NCBI RefSeq assembly: GCF_000003195.3 | Contig: NC_012871.2 | Location: 9,907,997-9,971,996, forward strand | Direction of reading: 5' to 3' | DNA from: Sorghum bicolor | Taxonomy: Eukaryota; Streptophyta; Magnoliopsida; Poales; Poaceae | Length of the DNA stretch: 64,000 nucleotides | Shown here: positions 52,069-63,996 of the stretch, one piece after another | How the letters are laid out: every line of letters begins with the position of its first letter | Position numbering within the stretch: position 1 is the first letter of the stretch | Notes under the pieces: model-generated | Told to the model about the DNA's origin: nothing | The model's database searches: none | What the model saw: only the letters and a program-made list of their open reading frames with translations | Made by a program: the position numbers and the translations under genes

Positions 52069-55000
52069 TGTAGCACCCAGTTTTAAGAACAAAACCAGGT
52101 ACACACCATATGTGAGCCCAGGAAGTCAAATCTCACATATAGCCACAAATAAGGGTAATATCAATAGACAATGCTTAAATATAACGAACTTAGTATAAAA
52201 GATATAACCTTAGATAGCAAACAGCGGAAAGACACTCCGTTCTTCAGGCGAAAGCTCCAAATCCACAGGGACAACTGACTGGTTGAGCACAAGCCTAAAC
52301 TCTTTTCCAAGCTTGCAATCTGGTACCCATCCGGGATTTTTGTCCAAATAAAATGTAAAGGCAAGCGTAAGTACATCTTGTACTCAGCAAGAATAACATA
52401 GGGTTCATGAGGCTCAAAGGCTAGACACTGGTTGAACTGCATGTAGCTTTTAGTTGTCACAATTTTAGCATTTGAGTAGCATCAAGTTGTCGAGTCCCAA
52501 AGCAAACTCATGATCAAGTAAAGTGAATAAAGAATAGCATAAACAACATATTAACAATAATAACATTAATGATTTGCCATTAGTGATCATTTATTCTGTA
52601 TTGGTCCAAGGCCGCTCGTGACCGTGAGCACGGCTGATATACCAGTTTTACACTCTGCAGAGGTTGTACACTTTCACTGTGAGTCGTGATTTACCCTTTC
52701 GCCCGAGGTCGCGAGTCTCTTAACCCCCTTCCTAGGGAGGCCATCAGGGTTCACTATGAAGCCTTTCAAAGGTTCGTCTAACAAGTTAGGCCCGCTAGGT
52801 TTCGTTAGTCAGTCCGTGTGACTCACCCGCAGGAATCCACGGTCTGCTATCCCCCACTTGCGCCACAAGGGTAACCACTAACAAGCTAGAAAAGGTTCTC
52901 ATACTGAGCTAAAGCCAGAGCCATGTAGCCCTCACAGTTGTACTGTATGTCCCGGATGGTCAGATACAGATAAGTCCTTATGGAGAGAAACTAGAGCACC
53001 ATGAGATAGCCCAATGCTCCAGCCCTCTTTTCCAAAGTTGCTAAAAAGTCATCTTTTAATGTTTATTGCATATTCCATTAATCAAATTACAAGATCATGG
53101 TTTAGTGGAGCACTAGCATAAGCTACCCAATGCATAACCATAGTTGACAAGGTATAAGATCAATACTAGGAAATCCTTAGCAAGAAGACACATGCAATAT
53201 GAATTGTGTGATTAAAATTATTAGGAAACAAGGATGATCCCATGCTATACTTGCCTTGAAACTCAGATCCTTCTTTTGGTTCCAAACCTTCCACAATCTG
53301 CTTCTTGAACACCACGTAAAAGCTCACCGACTAAACTCTGTCATCACATCAACAACAATCATCCAGAGGCAATCATACAAAGCAAAACAAACCTATAATT
53401 AGAACAATACACCAACAGTAGCAAATAAAGATAAAAAGTTTATAAAACAAATCTACATCGCTCTACGATCACACAGACGTAAAGATCACGAAAATCGGAG
53501 CTATAACGAAGAAGTTATGATTTTCCTAAGATTTCCTTTAATAAAATAATAGATTAAAACTAAGTTCAGATTTAAAAAGTTGGAAGCATGTATAACAGAG
53601 CTACTAATCTATAGATTACGCAAAAACGAATCTAACGAAATTTGAACGGATCAAAACAGAGTTAAAACGAAGAATATATGAATTTTCTAAGATTTTCCTT
53701 AGAAAAACAATTAATTAATTTGGGTCACGGAATTAAAAAGTTTCAAACTGAGAAAATAGTGGTACTAACATGTAGATCTTTTGAATACAAAACCAACACA
53801 ATTTGAACGAGTCAAAACGGAATTAAGATGAACATTTTATGAATAAAACAAATCCAGTGGCAATTTGGTAATTTGCTGAAACGTATTTTTAATCTAACCG
53901 TCGGGATTTACGTTTTCAAAGACAGAAAGCGTAAACAGAGAAAACGTCTTGGATCGCGGGTTACATATTTAAAAACCCGGGGGGCTCTTTTGCAAAAAGT
54001 GCGGCCGAAGGGGTATCCTTTGATCTCGGTCGTTGGATCGCGGATCAACGGACAGATTAGATCGGGCGGGGGATGAACGGGTCGGCCGGCCGGAGTTGGG
54101 CGTGGCCACGGCGGCGCCATGGCCGGTGATGGCCGGAGCTTGCGGTTTGGGGGTTTTAGGGCACGAGCAGACGAACCAAAGACACAGGGGCGTAGAGGAG
54201 CTTACCGCGATCTTCTCTAGGGCCAAAACAAAGTCGAGGCGCGGTCGGAGTGAGGCCACAACGGAGATCGGCGGACGGCGGGGCTCCTGCAAAGTTCGGT
54301 GCCGCAAAGTGAGCATACCAAGGCGAAAAAATAGGAGGGCGAAAGGTCTAGCGGCTTCGAGAGGTCATAACGAAGCTCGGCGTCGCGCTTACGGGGACAG
54401 AGACTCGACGAAACACAAGTTTGATCTCGACGGCGATCTCGGCGGCTGCTGCGGCTCGGCTAGGATGGCGATTTGCTCTAGGGTTGGGGGTAGGGGGTTG
54501 CGGCGGAGTGGAGACCGCTATTTAAAGCCTCCTCGGCGTGCGAGGCAAGCCAGCCGCAGGGATCGCGCTTGGCCGGTGCGGAATCTCCACCGAGTCCAGC
54601 TTGGTTACGAGGGGGGAGACGGAACCGACAGGTGGGCCCCACCAGGCAGTGACTCAGGGCGCGAGACCTGCTTGTCAGTGGAAGGAGAGAAGAGGGCGCT
54701 GGCGCTCAGCTGCTGGGCCGGATGCTGGCGCTGGGCCGCGCTGCGAAGAGAGAAAGGGGGGAGGGAAAGAGGTGGGCAGGCCGCGGGGAAAAAAAAGGAG
54801 TGGGCCGAGCCCAAGAGCAGCGAGGGAGAGAGTCTTTCTCTTTTTATTTTCTGTTTCTCTTTTCTTTTAAAACAAACCTATTTCAAAACATTTTCAAAAC
54901 AAATTTAAATTCTTTTCAAACTTTAGTCAAAACCACTCATCTCAATAAATCAAATGCAAAGACATGCATGCTCAAACAAGTTGCTAGCTCCTATGGTAAA

Positions 55001-55107
55001 TTTTAATTTAAAGAAAAATATTATTTTTCCTATATTTCATGGGCACAAAAATACACAAGTTAACAATTTATCCTATTTTGGAAAATTGCAAATTTTGGGG
55101 TGTTACA
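52069..55107 (-). mobile_element. 3' LTR of a large Ty3/gypsy element (Tekay/Del-like), minus orientation
   Basis: Bounded by TG..CA ends: on the minus strand TGTAACACCCCAAAATTTGC at 55107 and ..CTGGGTGCTACA at 52069, about 3.04 kb. Directly outside the 55107 end lies the purine tract AAGGGGGGTAGAAT (minus strand), the expected polypurine primer next to a 3' LTR. Integrase C-terminal sequence lies just upstream. The very long LTR suits the Tekay/Del lineage. The adjacent target base pairs are AAAAC at 52064-52068. The long plus frame at 54033-54908 lies in the GC-rich transcribed part of the LTR and is not a gene. Confidence 0.82.
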
Positions 55108-57935
55108 ATTCTACCCCCCTTAAAATGAATCTCGTCCTCGAGATTCGGTTGGTGCTTATTCCAACAACTGCGGGTAGGTTTTTTTTTTCTTAGATCCTCT
55201 TCTCTGTTACAAATAGCCTCCTCTTCAGTGCACTGATTCCACTGGACTTTGTACATCCTAAAGATCCAACTCCTAGTAACCTTTCTGTTGTTTCCAAAAT
55301 TCTTACCAGATACTCTTGTATGTGAAATCCGATTTAACAGTGAATTCTTCTAACGACATCTGCTCTTGTGGTACACGCAAGTACTTTTTAAGTTGAGACA
55401 CATGGTAGTCATCATACACTCCTCCTAAACTTTCAGGTAGCTCTATTTGGTAAGACACTTCGTTCCATATTTCTTACATCTTGAAAGGCCCGACATATCT
55501 TGGTGCTAACTTTCCTTTCATATTAAACCTCCACTCAATTCTCATATGTGGCACTTCCAAAAACACATAGTTTCCCACTTCAAAACCAATTCTCAATTGC
55601 TGTTCTACATCACTTAGAACTTCTAGCCCAAACATTGGTGTTCTCCCGTTTGATTCCAAATCAACAGGGTTCTACACTTACATCCATACCAGCTTTCAAA
55701 AGGCTCCCACTGAAGGCTCTTCTACTCACTGTAGTTCTAAGAAAACTTCGCATACGGTAAACTCTTTGCACCATACCGTAATACACAAGCTCACAACATA
55801 TCTTCTAAGTAATCTTTGTAGTTCCTGTGGTTCAAATGAGTAATTAGTAGAGCTCCTTTGGCAGTACTAGTGACATCACCCAGTTCAACACTCAACCCTT
55901 CAAATTTCAGTGTCATTTGAACTCCTCTAGCACACTCTTTATGCTCTGACGCAAAGGCTTTTTCTCCTACAAGTGATAGCATTTCTCCTAGTCATAACTC
56001 TTGATTCACTCGAATCCATCGATAATGTGACTAGCTCAAATCCAACTTTCTAAAGATGCCCTTTAGATACCTACATTCTATGCAGATATCACTCCTACAT
56101 TCAGGAGGATAGTATCTCCACGATCCACTATGGTTACCTTCACATCACATGTCAGTTAATCCAACCCACTTAGTTGACTTACGCACAAGCCATTACTTTT
56201 CTTGTGTAGAGCACATCTAAAGTCTTGCTGGGATAAAAGAACTCTATTTGTTCATCTTTATAACACCTTCCGTGAACCACTGATAGAATCTTATCATTCC
56301 AAGTCAATCTATTATTTACTCTTATGTCAAGATCACATTGGCCCCAGCAAACCTATGATAGCTTCTTGCCATATCTATAAAACTCTAAGTCTCATTCATC
56401 TTCCTTTGGTGGTTTCCAACTCTTGCATCTTTAACCTTCTTAAGTCCATCATTAAAGATGACATCTCCTAGATGAGAACTTCCATTAACTAGAACATACT
56501 GGTCATGCTCCATTTAGTAATGAAGTCTTTTGAGTCTCCGTAGAGTCAACAGTACATGTAGCATATCCACTTCCTAAGTTGTCAAGTGACCAATTTCACT
56601 CTCTTGAGCCAGGATAGATGGGATATCTCCAGAGACACTTCTTACTTCAGGGTGAATTGAAAGGGCATTAATCTATCATATCAAGGTACTACCCCCCTTA
56701 AAATGAGATAGGTAGGGGGACAGTATGGACTAGCTCTTCATATACTGTCTAGATGATTCACATCATATGGTCTTTTAAAATCACTGTACCAAGTCTCATG
56801 ATCTAGAGTTGGTTTCATCACTACGTTCCAACCCGTGGTACCTCTATCAGAGTTGAATTGCTTTGCTCTCACATCCCATGTATAACTTTGTAGACTTTGG
56901 TGTCACCTGATTCTCACAAGCACCACTTCCAAGCTTTGAGTACCAGCGATGACCTATATCTCCATCCATATTAGCACACTTCAATGGAACTATTTCTTGC
57001 ATCAAAACCAAATTTACCAAACACTTGAGGTCCTTATCGATGATCCAACATTAACCAATACTTTTCCCTGTAACTCCTTTGATAAGACTACCCCCTTAGA
57101 AAAGGTAATTAGGGGTTTAAATGGGTAGTCTAGTCTACCTCCCAAGTATGTTTCTTATAATAAGATCTTCTAATACCGAAGAGAAACTCATGTGCACTGA
57201 TATGTACAAGAACTCTGAAATTCCTCATAACACGAGAAACACCAACGCAGTAAAATAGGCATAACTCCTTTTCTGTTTATCCAATAAGGTATTAGCTTAT
57301 AGTGTTAGAAACCTTATCAATATTCCTACAACTTTCATATAGAAGGCTTCCTTAGTTTCTTTCATTAAACCTAGGTAAAACAGCCATACATGATATCCAT
57401 CCCGACAATGTCTCAGCATTGATACATCAATTTGCAGAAGTCATATCTCGAGCTACTTAGATCATATGGGGACGAGTCTTACATGATTGGAAATCTTATG
57501 AAGTCCTCCAAAACTTCTGTATATCCCACTTTTCCAGATTCTGATGCTAAGTTGGCTGAAAAGTAGGAGCTAACCAAAACTGTCCAGATTTTGAAACTGT
57601 GCAAAAACTTCAACTTGTAGATGTCATAACTCACGTCCTCATAATCCGATAAAGTTGTAGTTTGCATCGTTGGAAAGCTTATCAAAGGACCTAAAACTTT
57701 ATTGTAGAACCTTTTCCCAAATTCCGGAGTTACATTTGTCTAAAACAGTAGGCAACTAAACTGGTCCAGATTCCTAACAGCTCAACTATACCATCTTGTG
57801 ATTTTCATAGTTCCCAAACCACAGCAGCTATGGGGGTGATTCTTGCGGTCAGAGAAGGATCTTAAAGCCTACTATCACCCAGAATTTTCACATGATTTTA
57901 TGGTCCTCCGAGAATAGAGATTTGAACTGAAGAAG
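55108..57935 (-). pseudogene. degenerate internal region of the gypsy element, integrase C-terminus
   Basis: From the LTR inward (minus strand), 55256-55130 shows YKVQWNQCTEEEAICNREED, and 55660-55474 shows RIGFEVGNYVFLEVPHMR followed by KGKLAPRYVGPFKM. These are the C-terminal integrase segments that precede the 3' LTR in gypsy elements. Beyond about 56000 no pol domain is recognisable; the sequence is non-coding, with two further copies of a CTACCCCCTTA purine-tract-like motif (about 56692 and 57088). The element is therefore a strongly deleted, probably non-autonomous derivative. The insertion at 57936 separates it from 62977-64000. Confidence 0.6.
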
Positions 57936-58306
57936 TGTGATGTGGGGCCATCAGTACAGCCGTCGGCGTCGGACACGAGGTGCAGCTCAGGGCCATGAAG
58001 AGGCCAGGACGGCTGGTGATTAAGGCCTATGCGTGGCTCAAGAAGAAGGAGAGTAGTCAAGTAGTAATTAGCCGGCTGTAGTTAATGCCTGGCATTAGAA
58101 TCAAGGAGCTCAGCTCCTATAAGATGTAACCAGCTACTCAGTTATGATTAAGCAATGAGTTATCAGTCTATTCTCTCATCCCTGTTCTCCTAATCTCACC
58201 CCCTTCAGCTACCAGGCGCAGGGCAGAGCCCTGGCGCCTTCCTCTTCCTCCAGCTATAATCTGCGAAGTCAGGGACCTGCTGAGCTGGGAGCCGAGGTCC
58301 TTGACA
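57936..58306 (+). repeat. 5' LTR
   Basis: 371 bp, TG..CA ends, nearly identical to 62607-62976. Differences are seen near positions 28, 34, 190 and 212 of the LTR, plus a one-base gap near 265. Confidence 0.95.
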
Positions 58307-58308
58307 AC

Positions 58309-58322
58309 TTGGTATCAGGGGT
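58309..58322 (+). other. primer-binding site (initiator tRNA-Met type)
   Basis: TTGGTATCAGGG lies three bases after the 5' LTR and complements the 3' end of initiator tRNA-Met (TGGTATCAGAGC type), with a late mismatch. Confidence 0.85.
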
Positions 58323-58401
58323 CCGTCGATCCTCCGGCCACCGTTCTTCCACCTCCACTCCATCATCCCCAACCCACTCCTCTGTTTCATCAACACCAGC
58401 T

Positions 58402-61400
58402 ATGTCTGAAGCCTCCATCGCTGAACTAAGCCAGCAGGTTGCCGAGCTAACCAAGGGGATTGCCGCGATGCAGCAGCAGCTGCTGACGCTGCGTCAGCAA
58501 CCACCTCCTTCCTCGTCAGCATCGGGCGCGCAGCAGTTCGGCGAAAACAGGGGCGATCGACCGCCCCGCTTCCAGAAGCTGGACTTCCCCAAGTTCGACG
58601 GGAAATCCGACCCACTGGCGTTCATCAATCGCTGCGAATCATACTTCGTCCAGCAGCGCATCATCGCCGAGGAGCAGGTATGGATGGCATCTTACAACTT
58701 GGAAGGCAGCGCACAAATGTGGTATATCCAGGTGCAGCAGTCGGAGGGCACTCCTTCATGGCGCCGCTTCTCCGAGCTTCTCAACCTTCGGTTCGGCCCC
58801 CCCTCCGCTCCAATCCAATGGGGGAGCTGATGGCCTGCAAGCGCACCGGGTCGGTCTCCGACTACCAGGACCGGTTCGAGGCCTTGCTGCCGCGCGTCGG
58901 TCCCCTGGACGAGGAGCAACGAATCCAGGCATTCACGGCGGGTCTCGGACCGCCGCTCAGCCACGACGTCGAGATGCAGAACCCCCAAACACTCATCGTG
59001 GCGATGAGTCTGGCGCGCAAGTTGGAGATCCGCGAGCAGAGCGTCTCCGCGGTCGCCGCGCCTAGCGCTGCGGCGCCCCGACTCGCAGGCTGTGGGCTAC
59101 TGGCGGGTCCGGCCCAGCCGCTGGCTCTACCCGCGCCTCCCCGAGTGGGCGGACGGGTCCCTGCGCCGGTTTTCGAAGGCCGCCAGGTGCGGCGGCTCAC
59201 CCCGACGGAGATGGAAGACCGCCGCCGCCAGGGCCTCTGCTTCAATTGCAACGACAAGTACTCTCGCGGCCATAATCGAGTCTGCCAGTGCCTCTTCTTC
59301 CTGGACCTCACCGAGGAAGAGGATCCCGCAGAGCTGGAGCCGCTGGTCAACCTGGAGGACCCCACGATCTCCCTCCTCGCCATCGCCGGAGTCCGCACAA
59401 GGGACACGATGCAACTCCACATCAACCTGGGTAGCGTCTCGCTGCTGGCCCTGCTAGACTCGGGATCGACGCATAATTTCGTCGCGGCCGAGCCAGCAGC
59501 CCGCACCTCTCTCCACCTCCAGCTCCACGGCGGTATGAAAGTAACCGTGGCTAATGGCGAGCGGGTGCCGTGCCCAGGCGTATACCGTGCAGCGGCGTTC
59601 TCCATCGAGGGGACCCCCTTCGTCGCCGACTTCTTCGCACTGCCCCTGGCGGGCTATGATGTGGTGCTGGGCACCCAGTGGTTGGCCACCCTGGGGCCTA
59701 TACTCTGGGACTTCGGCACCCTGTCTATGACAGTGCAGCACCAGGGGCGCGCCGTCTGCTGGAAAGGCGTCTCCGGTCCGTCCAGACCACGCCTGAAGGC
59801 CTGCCTCGACACCGACCCCCTGGTCGCGCTCCTGGACCAGTTTGAGTCCATCTTCATCGAGCCATCGGGCATGCCACCGCCACGGTCCAGGGATCACGCC
59901 ATCACTCTTATCCCGGGGTCTGCACCAGTCGCCGTCCGTCCATACCGCTATCCAGCTGCCCACAAAGATGAGCTGGAAAGGCAGTGCGCGACCATGATGC
60001 AGCAAGGGCTGATCCGGCGCAGCTCATCCGCTTTTTCCTCTCTGGTGCTGCTAGTGAAGAAGGCGGACGGATCCTGGCGCTTTTGCGTCGATTACAGAGC
60101 CCTCAACGCCATCACTGTAAAGGACGCCTTCCCCATCCCGATCGTCGATGAGCTCCTGGACGAGCTGAACGGCGCCCGATTCTTCTCCAAGTTGGACCTG
60201 CGTTCCGGCTATCATCAAGTCCGGATGCGACCGGGCGACATCGAGAAGATAGCTTTTCGGACTCACGAAGGGCTTTATGAGTTCCTCGTCATGCCCTTCG
60301 GCCTCTGCAACGCACCGGCAACGTTTCATGCCTTGATGAACGACATCTTGAGGCCCTACTTACGCCGGTTCGTGCTGGTCTTCGTCGACGACATATTGAT
60401 ATACAGCCAGTCCATGGCCGAGCACCTTGGCCACGTCCGCGCTGTCCTCAGCCTCCTCCAGCAGCATCGACTCTTCGTCAAGAAGTCCAAGTGCGCTTTT
60501 GGCTCCTCCTCCATCGCGTACTTGGGCCATGTTATCTCGGCCAACGGCGTGGCCATGGACCCCGCCAAGGTCCAGGCAGTGGCGGACTAGCCAGTACCCC
60601 GTTCAGCACGGGCAGTTCGTGGATTCCTAGGGCTGGCAGGTTACTACCGCAAATTTGTCCAAGATTTTGGCTCGATCGCCGCTCCCCTCACTGCCCTTCT
60701 CAAAAAAGAGGGGTTCTCCTGGTCTGAAGCAGCAGCAGAAGCATTCCAGGCTCTAAAAAAGGCTGTCACTACAGCCCCGATTTCACGCTCCAGTTCATTG
60801 TGGAGTGCGATGCGTTCACTTACGGGTTCGGGGCTGTACTGCTGCAGGGAACGCATCCCATCGCCTTCTTCAGCAGGCCGGCGGCCCCAAGACACCAGTC
60901 CCTAGCCGCCTACGAACGAGAATTGATTGGTCTCGTCCTCGCCATCCGCCACTGGAGGCCTTACCTTTGGGGTCGGCGTTTCCTGGTCCGCACTGATCAT
61001 TACAGCCTTAAGTTCCTACTTGATCAGCGTCTGGCCACCATCCCGCAGCATCATTGGGTGGGAAAGCTCCTGGGCTTCGATTTTTCAGTGGAATACAAGG
61101 CTGGCTGCTCCAACACCGTGGCCGATGCCCTATCTCGCCGTGATACAGAAGAGCTGGCTACTATGGCAATCACTGGACCCTGTTTCGACTTCATCACACG
61201 CCTATGTCAGGCCAACGAACAGGACCCAGCTTTGATCACCCTCCGCGAAGAGATCCTCACCAACAAACGCTCTGCGCCATGGGCTGTCATTGACGGCCTG
61301 GTGGCATTTCAGGGGCGCCTCTACATCCCTCCAGGCGCTCCCCTGCTCCATGAGATCCTGGCGGCTGTGCACGACAATGGCCATGAAGGTGTGCAACGCA

Positions 61401-62694
61401 CGCTGCATCGTCTCCGCCAAGACTTCCACTCCCCCAATCTGCGTGCAGTAGTGCAAGACTTCGTGCGTGCTTGTGCAACATGTCAGCGCTACAAATCAGA
61501 ACACCTTCACCCAGCAGGTCTTCTGCTCCCCCTGCCAGTACCGTCGGCAATTTGGGTAGACATTGGCATTGACTTCGTTGAGGCTTTACCCAAAGTCGGG
61601 GGCAAATCTGTTATCTTGACAGTAGTGGACAGATTCAGTAAATACTGTCATTTCATTGCCCTCACCCACCCTTACTCAGCGGAGTCAGTGGCCCAAGCTT
61701 TCTTCTCTGAGATTGTACATCTTCATGGCATTCCCCAGTCCATCGTATCAGACAGGGACTCGGTGTTCACCTCCATATTCTGGAAAGAACTGATGAAGCT
61801 GTCTGGAATCAAGCTGAGGATGACGACTGCCTTCCATCCTCAGTCTGATGGCCAAACTGAAGCTGCTAACAAGATCATTGTGATGTATCTCCGCTGTATA
61901 ACGGGGGACAGGCCACGGCAATGGCTTCGCTGGCTGCCATGGGCAGAGTTTGTCTACAACACCGCATTCCAAACTGCGCTAAAGACCACGCCATTCGCCA
62001 TCGTCTATGGCCGCGACCCACCCTCCATCCGTTCTTATGAACCAGGAGAGTCCCGGGTCCTCGCCGTGGCCAAAAGCATGGCTGCCCGTGACGAACTGCT
62101 GGGAGATGCACGTTCCAGGCGCAAGAAGTCTACAAGAAGCACTACAACAAGCATCACAGGGAGGTCCACTTCGCGGTAGGTGACTAGGTTTGGCTCCGTC
62201 TTCGCCATCGCCACCCAGCATCACTTCAAGGCGCCACCAAGGGCAAGCTGCGGCCCCGCTTCTACGGCCCCTACCGCATCACTGCCATCATCAACGAGGT
62301 TGCATACCGACTGGAACTTCCTGCAGGCGCCAAACTGCATGATGTGTTCCACGTCGGCCTCCTCAAGAAATTCGTCGGCACACCTCCATCAGCACCACCA
62401 GCTCTGCCTCCTACCCACCACGGCGCCACTCGGCCAGTACCAGACCGCGTCACACGAGCAAGACTGGCCAGGGGCATGCGTCAAGTCCTGGAGCACTGGA
62501 AGGATGAACCTGCTGCATCAGCAACCTGGGAAGACTTGGAGAATTTCCAAGAGCGTTACCCCACCTTCCAGCTCGAGGACGAGCTGCTCGTCGAGGGGGG
62601 GAGAGATGTGATGTGGGGCCATCAGTACAGCCATCGGCCTCGGACACGAGGTGCAGCTCAGGGCCATGAAGAGGCCAGGACGGCTGGTGATTAA
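58402..62694 (+). pseudogene. gag-pol polyprotein, chromovirus-like, broken in several places
   Basis: Likely start ATG 58402 (MSEASIAELSQQ, coiled coil). Gag capsid-like region 58560-59050 (FPKFDGKSDPLAFINR); zinc knuckle CFNCNDKYSRGHNRVC at about 59238; protease LLDSGSTHNFV at about 59452; RT with VDYRALNAITVKDAFP, LDLRSGYHQVR and FVDDILIYS (about 60390); RNase H from 60640 (LAGYYRKF, VECDAF); integrase with an HHCC finger (61365-61490) and a D,D,E triad at about 61570, 61750 and 61858 (DGQTEAANK); chromodomain-like tail near 62490-62580 (EHWKDEPAASATWEDL). Visible breaks: a frame change in a C run near 58796, stop TAG 60588-60590, a short deletion near 60775, a frame change near 62113 and TAG at 62185. 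It is not expected to make a working polyprotein. Confidence 0.9.
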
Positions 62695-62976
62695 GGCCTA
62701 TGCGTGGCTCAAGAAGAAGGAGAGTAGTCAAGTAGTAATTAGCCGGCTGTAGTTAATGCCTGGCATTAGAATCAAGGAGCTCAGCTCCTATGAGATGTAA
62801 CCAGCTACTCAGTTAAGATTAAGCAATGAGTTATCAGTCTATTCTCTCATCCCTGTTCTCCTAATCTCACCCCCTTCGCTACCAGGCGCAGGGCAGAGCC
62901 CTGGCGCCTTCCTCTTCCTCCAGCTATAATCTGCGAAGTCAGGGACCTGCTGAGCTGGGAGCCGAGGTCCTTGACA
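62607..62976 (+). repeat. 3' LTR
   Basis: Preceded by the purine-rich tract GAGGGGGGGAGAGA, the polypurine tract. It ends ..CTTGACA before the target duplication AGAAG. Confidence 0.95.
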
Positions 62977-63237
62977 AGAAGATAAGTTGCTCCCAAAAGA
63001 CAAGGACGGAGAAACAAGAGAAACTAAAACCCACCTATTTATTCACTAGTCCTTATATCTTAGACCTATAAACTAAACGAAATTGTGGAGAAACCCACAA
63101 CGTCATTGCACTCATTACAAAATCCAACTCAATCATAAGCACTAAGACAAAACAACCAAACATTAAAGATTCACAAAGCACACATATATGACTAACCTCA
63201 ACGTTTACTACTATCGTTTATCACAAAGGGGGACTTC
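62977..63237 (-). other. non-coding DNA 3' of the retroelement accessory ORF
   Basis: AT-rich, no gene. It continues the older gypsy element interrupted at 57935/62977. Confidence 0.5.
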
Positions 63238-63996
63238 CTACTTCTTAAACACGGTGTTACTGCAGCGGCATCCAGGGTAGCATCTCTTTCGTGGAGTTAA
63301 GCGAGGTATGTCCTCCACCTCATTGATCTTAGGTAATCCACCACGACTTCTCCACTCATCAATCTCATCAAGGGCTTCCTCATAGTGTTGCCTTACTTCT
63401 GCCAATTCCAGTTGACTGTCTTCCAACTTTTGATGCATGACTTGGATAGTCACAGCCATCTCCTTTAGTTGTTCATTCTGCTCCAAGTAGCGGTCAGCCA
63501 TCACACATTGCAAAGTGCCTGGTGGACGACGAGGAAGATACTTTTGTTTGCCATTCTTCCTCTCTTCGTAGTGCTTTCCATGATATGCCAGAAGAGCTTG
63601 ATGGGCAGCATCAGAGATGCTAGCATGCTTACTGAAACGGTCACTGAGAGACGAGTGAATGGATTCCACCACGCGTGAACCAGTAAACTCATTCCACCTC
63701 GTGATGTGTGCTTCTGTGCTCCAGTGGCTCTCGTACTTAGGATGAGTCCACTTGGTGCACTTATATTCCACCTTGGCTTGCTGTTCAGGATAGTGGTCTT
63801 GCAGTATACGCACAAGCCGAGGGTGAAAGAAATCTTCCCCACTAAAGGATGTGGTAAAGTACTCCTTTCGCCAACAAATATGTCTTGATGGGATAGGACG
63901 AACTTCTTCATACTCTGGTTCCGTTAATCCATAGATACCCCGTGTTAAGCATGGTCTTCCAGAGTTGCTGCGAGCAATCTTCTCGTTACGAACCAT
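63238..63996 (-). CDS. uncharacterised retroelement-associated protein with coiled coil, 252 aa
   Basis: An uninterrupted minus-strand frame begins MVRNEKIARSNSGRPC at 63996 and ends NTVFKK at 63238. It has no gag or pol motif. Residues about 60-100 are aromatic and charged (KWTHPKYESHWSTEAHI), about 120-165 contain ISDAAHQALLAYHG and KYLPRRPPGTLQ, about 170-220 form a heptad-rich coiled coil (LEQNEQLKEMAVTIQVMHQ, LEDSQLELAEVRQHYEEA), and the tail has a cysteine cluster CYPGCRCSN. The layout (DAA.QAL, Y.PRR, coiled coil) matches accessory proteins I associate with grass gypsy elements; the function is unknown. It is on the same strand as the gypsy element whose LTR is at 52069. It may be incomplete, because the window ends 4 bp upstream of the ATG. 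Confidence 0.6.
   Translation of the reverse strand: MVRNEKIARSNSGRPCLTRGIYGLTEPEYEEVRPIPSRHICWRKEYFTTSFSGEDFFHPRLVRILQDHYPEQQAKVEYKCTKWTHPKYESHWSTEAHITRWNEFTGSRVVESIHSSLSDRFSKHASISDAAHQALLAYHGKHYEERKNGKQKYLPRRPPGTLQCVMADRYLEQNEQLKEMAVTIQVMHQKLEDSQLELAEVRQHYEEALDEIDEWRSRGGLPKINEVEDIPRLTPRKRCYPGCRCSNTVFKK

Larger units (their letters stand above)
57936..62976 (+). mobile_element. complete 5.0-kb Ty3/gypsy chromovirus-like element (Reina-type), target duplication AGAAG
   Basis: Two LTRs of about 370 bp (57936-58306 and 62607-62976) start TGTGATGTGGGGCC and end GGTCCTTGACA, flanked by AGAAG at 57931-57935 and 62977-62981. A primer-binding site TTGGTATCAG follows the 5' LTR. The interior encodes gag, protease, RT, RNase H, integrase and a chromodomain-like tail, broken by several lesions. 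By eye the LTRs differ by four substitutions and one single-base gap, about 1%. This suggests insertion within roughly the last half million years at a rate of 1.3e-8. It is nested in the older gypsy element on the minus strand. Confidence 0.93.

Noticed and set aside
54033..54908. 291-codon plus-strand frame
   Set aside because: It lies in the GC-rich portion of a 3-kb LTR and opposite to the element's direction; the equivalent LTR at 24063 does not preserve it.
59092..59605. Frames of 97-247 codons overlapping gag-pol on both strands
   Set aside because: Shadows of the high-GC gag-pol coding sequence.
58402..62694. Idea that the retroelement inserted already defective and was mobilised in trans
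   Set aside because: The number of lesions is compatible with ordinary decay at about 1% LTR divergence, so no special explanation is needed.
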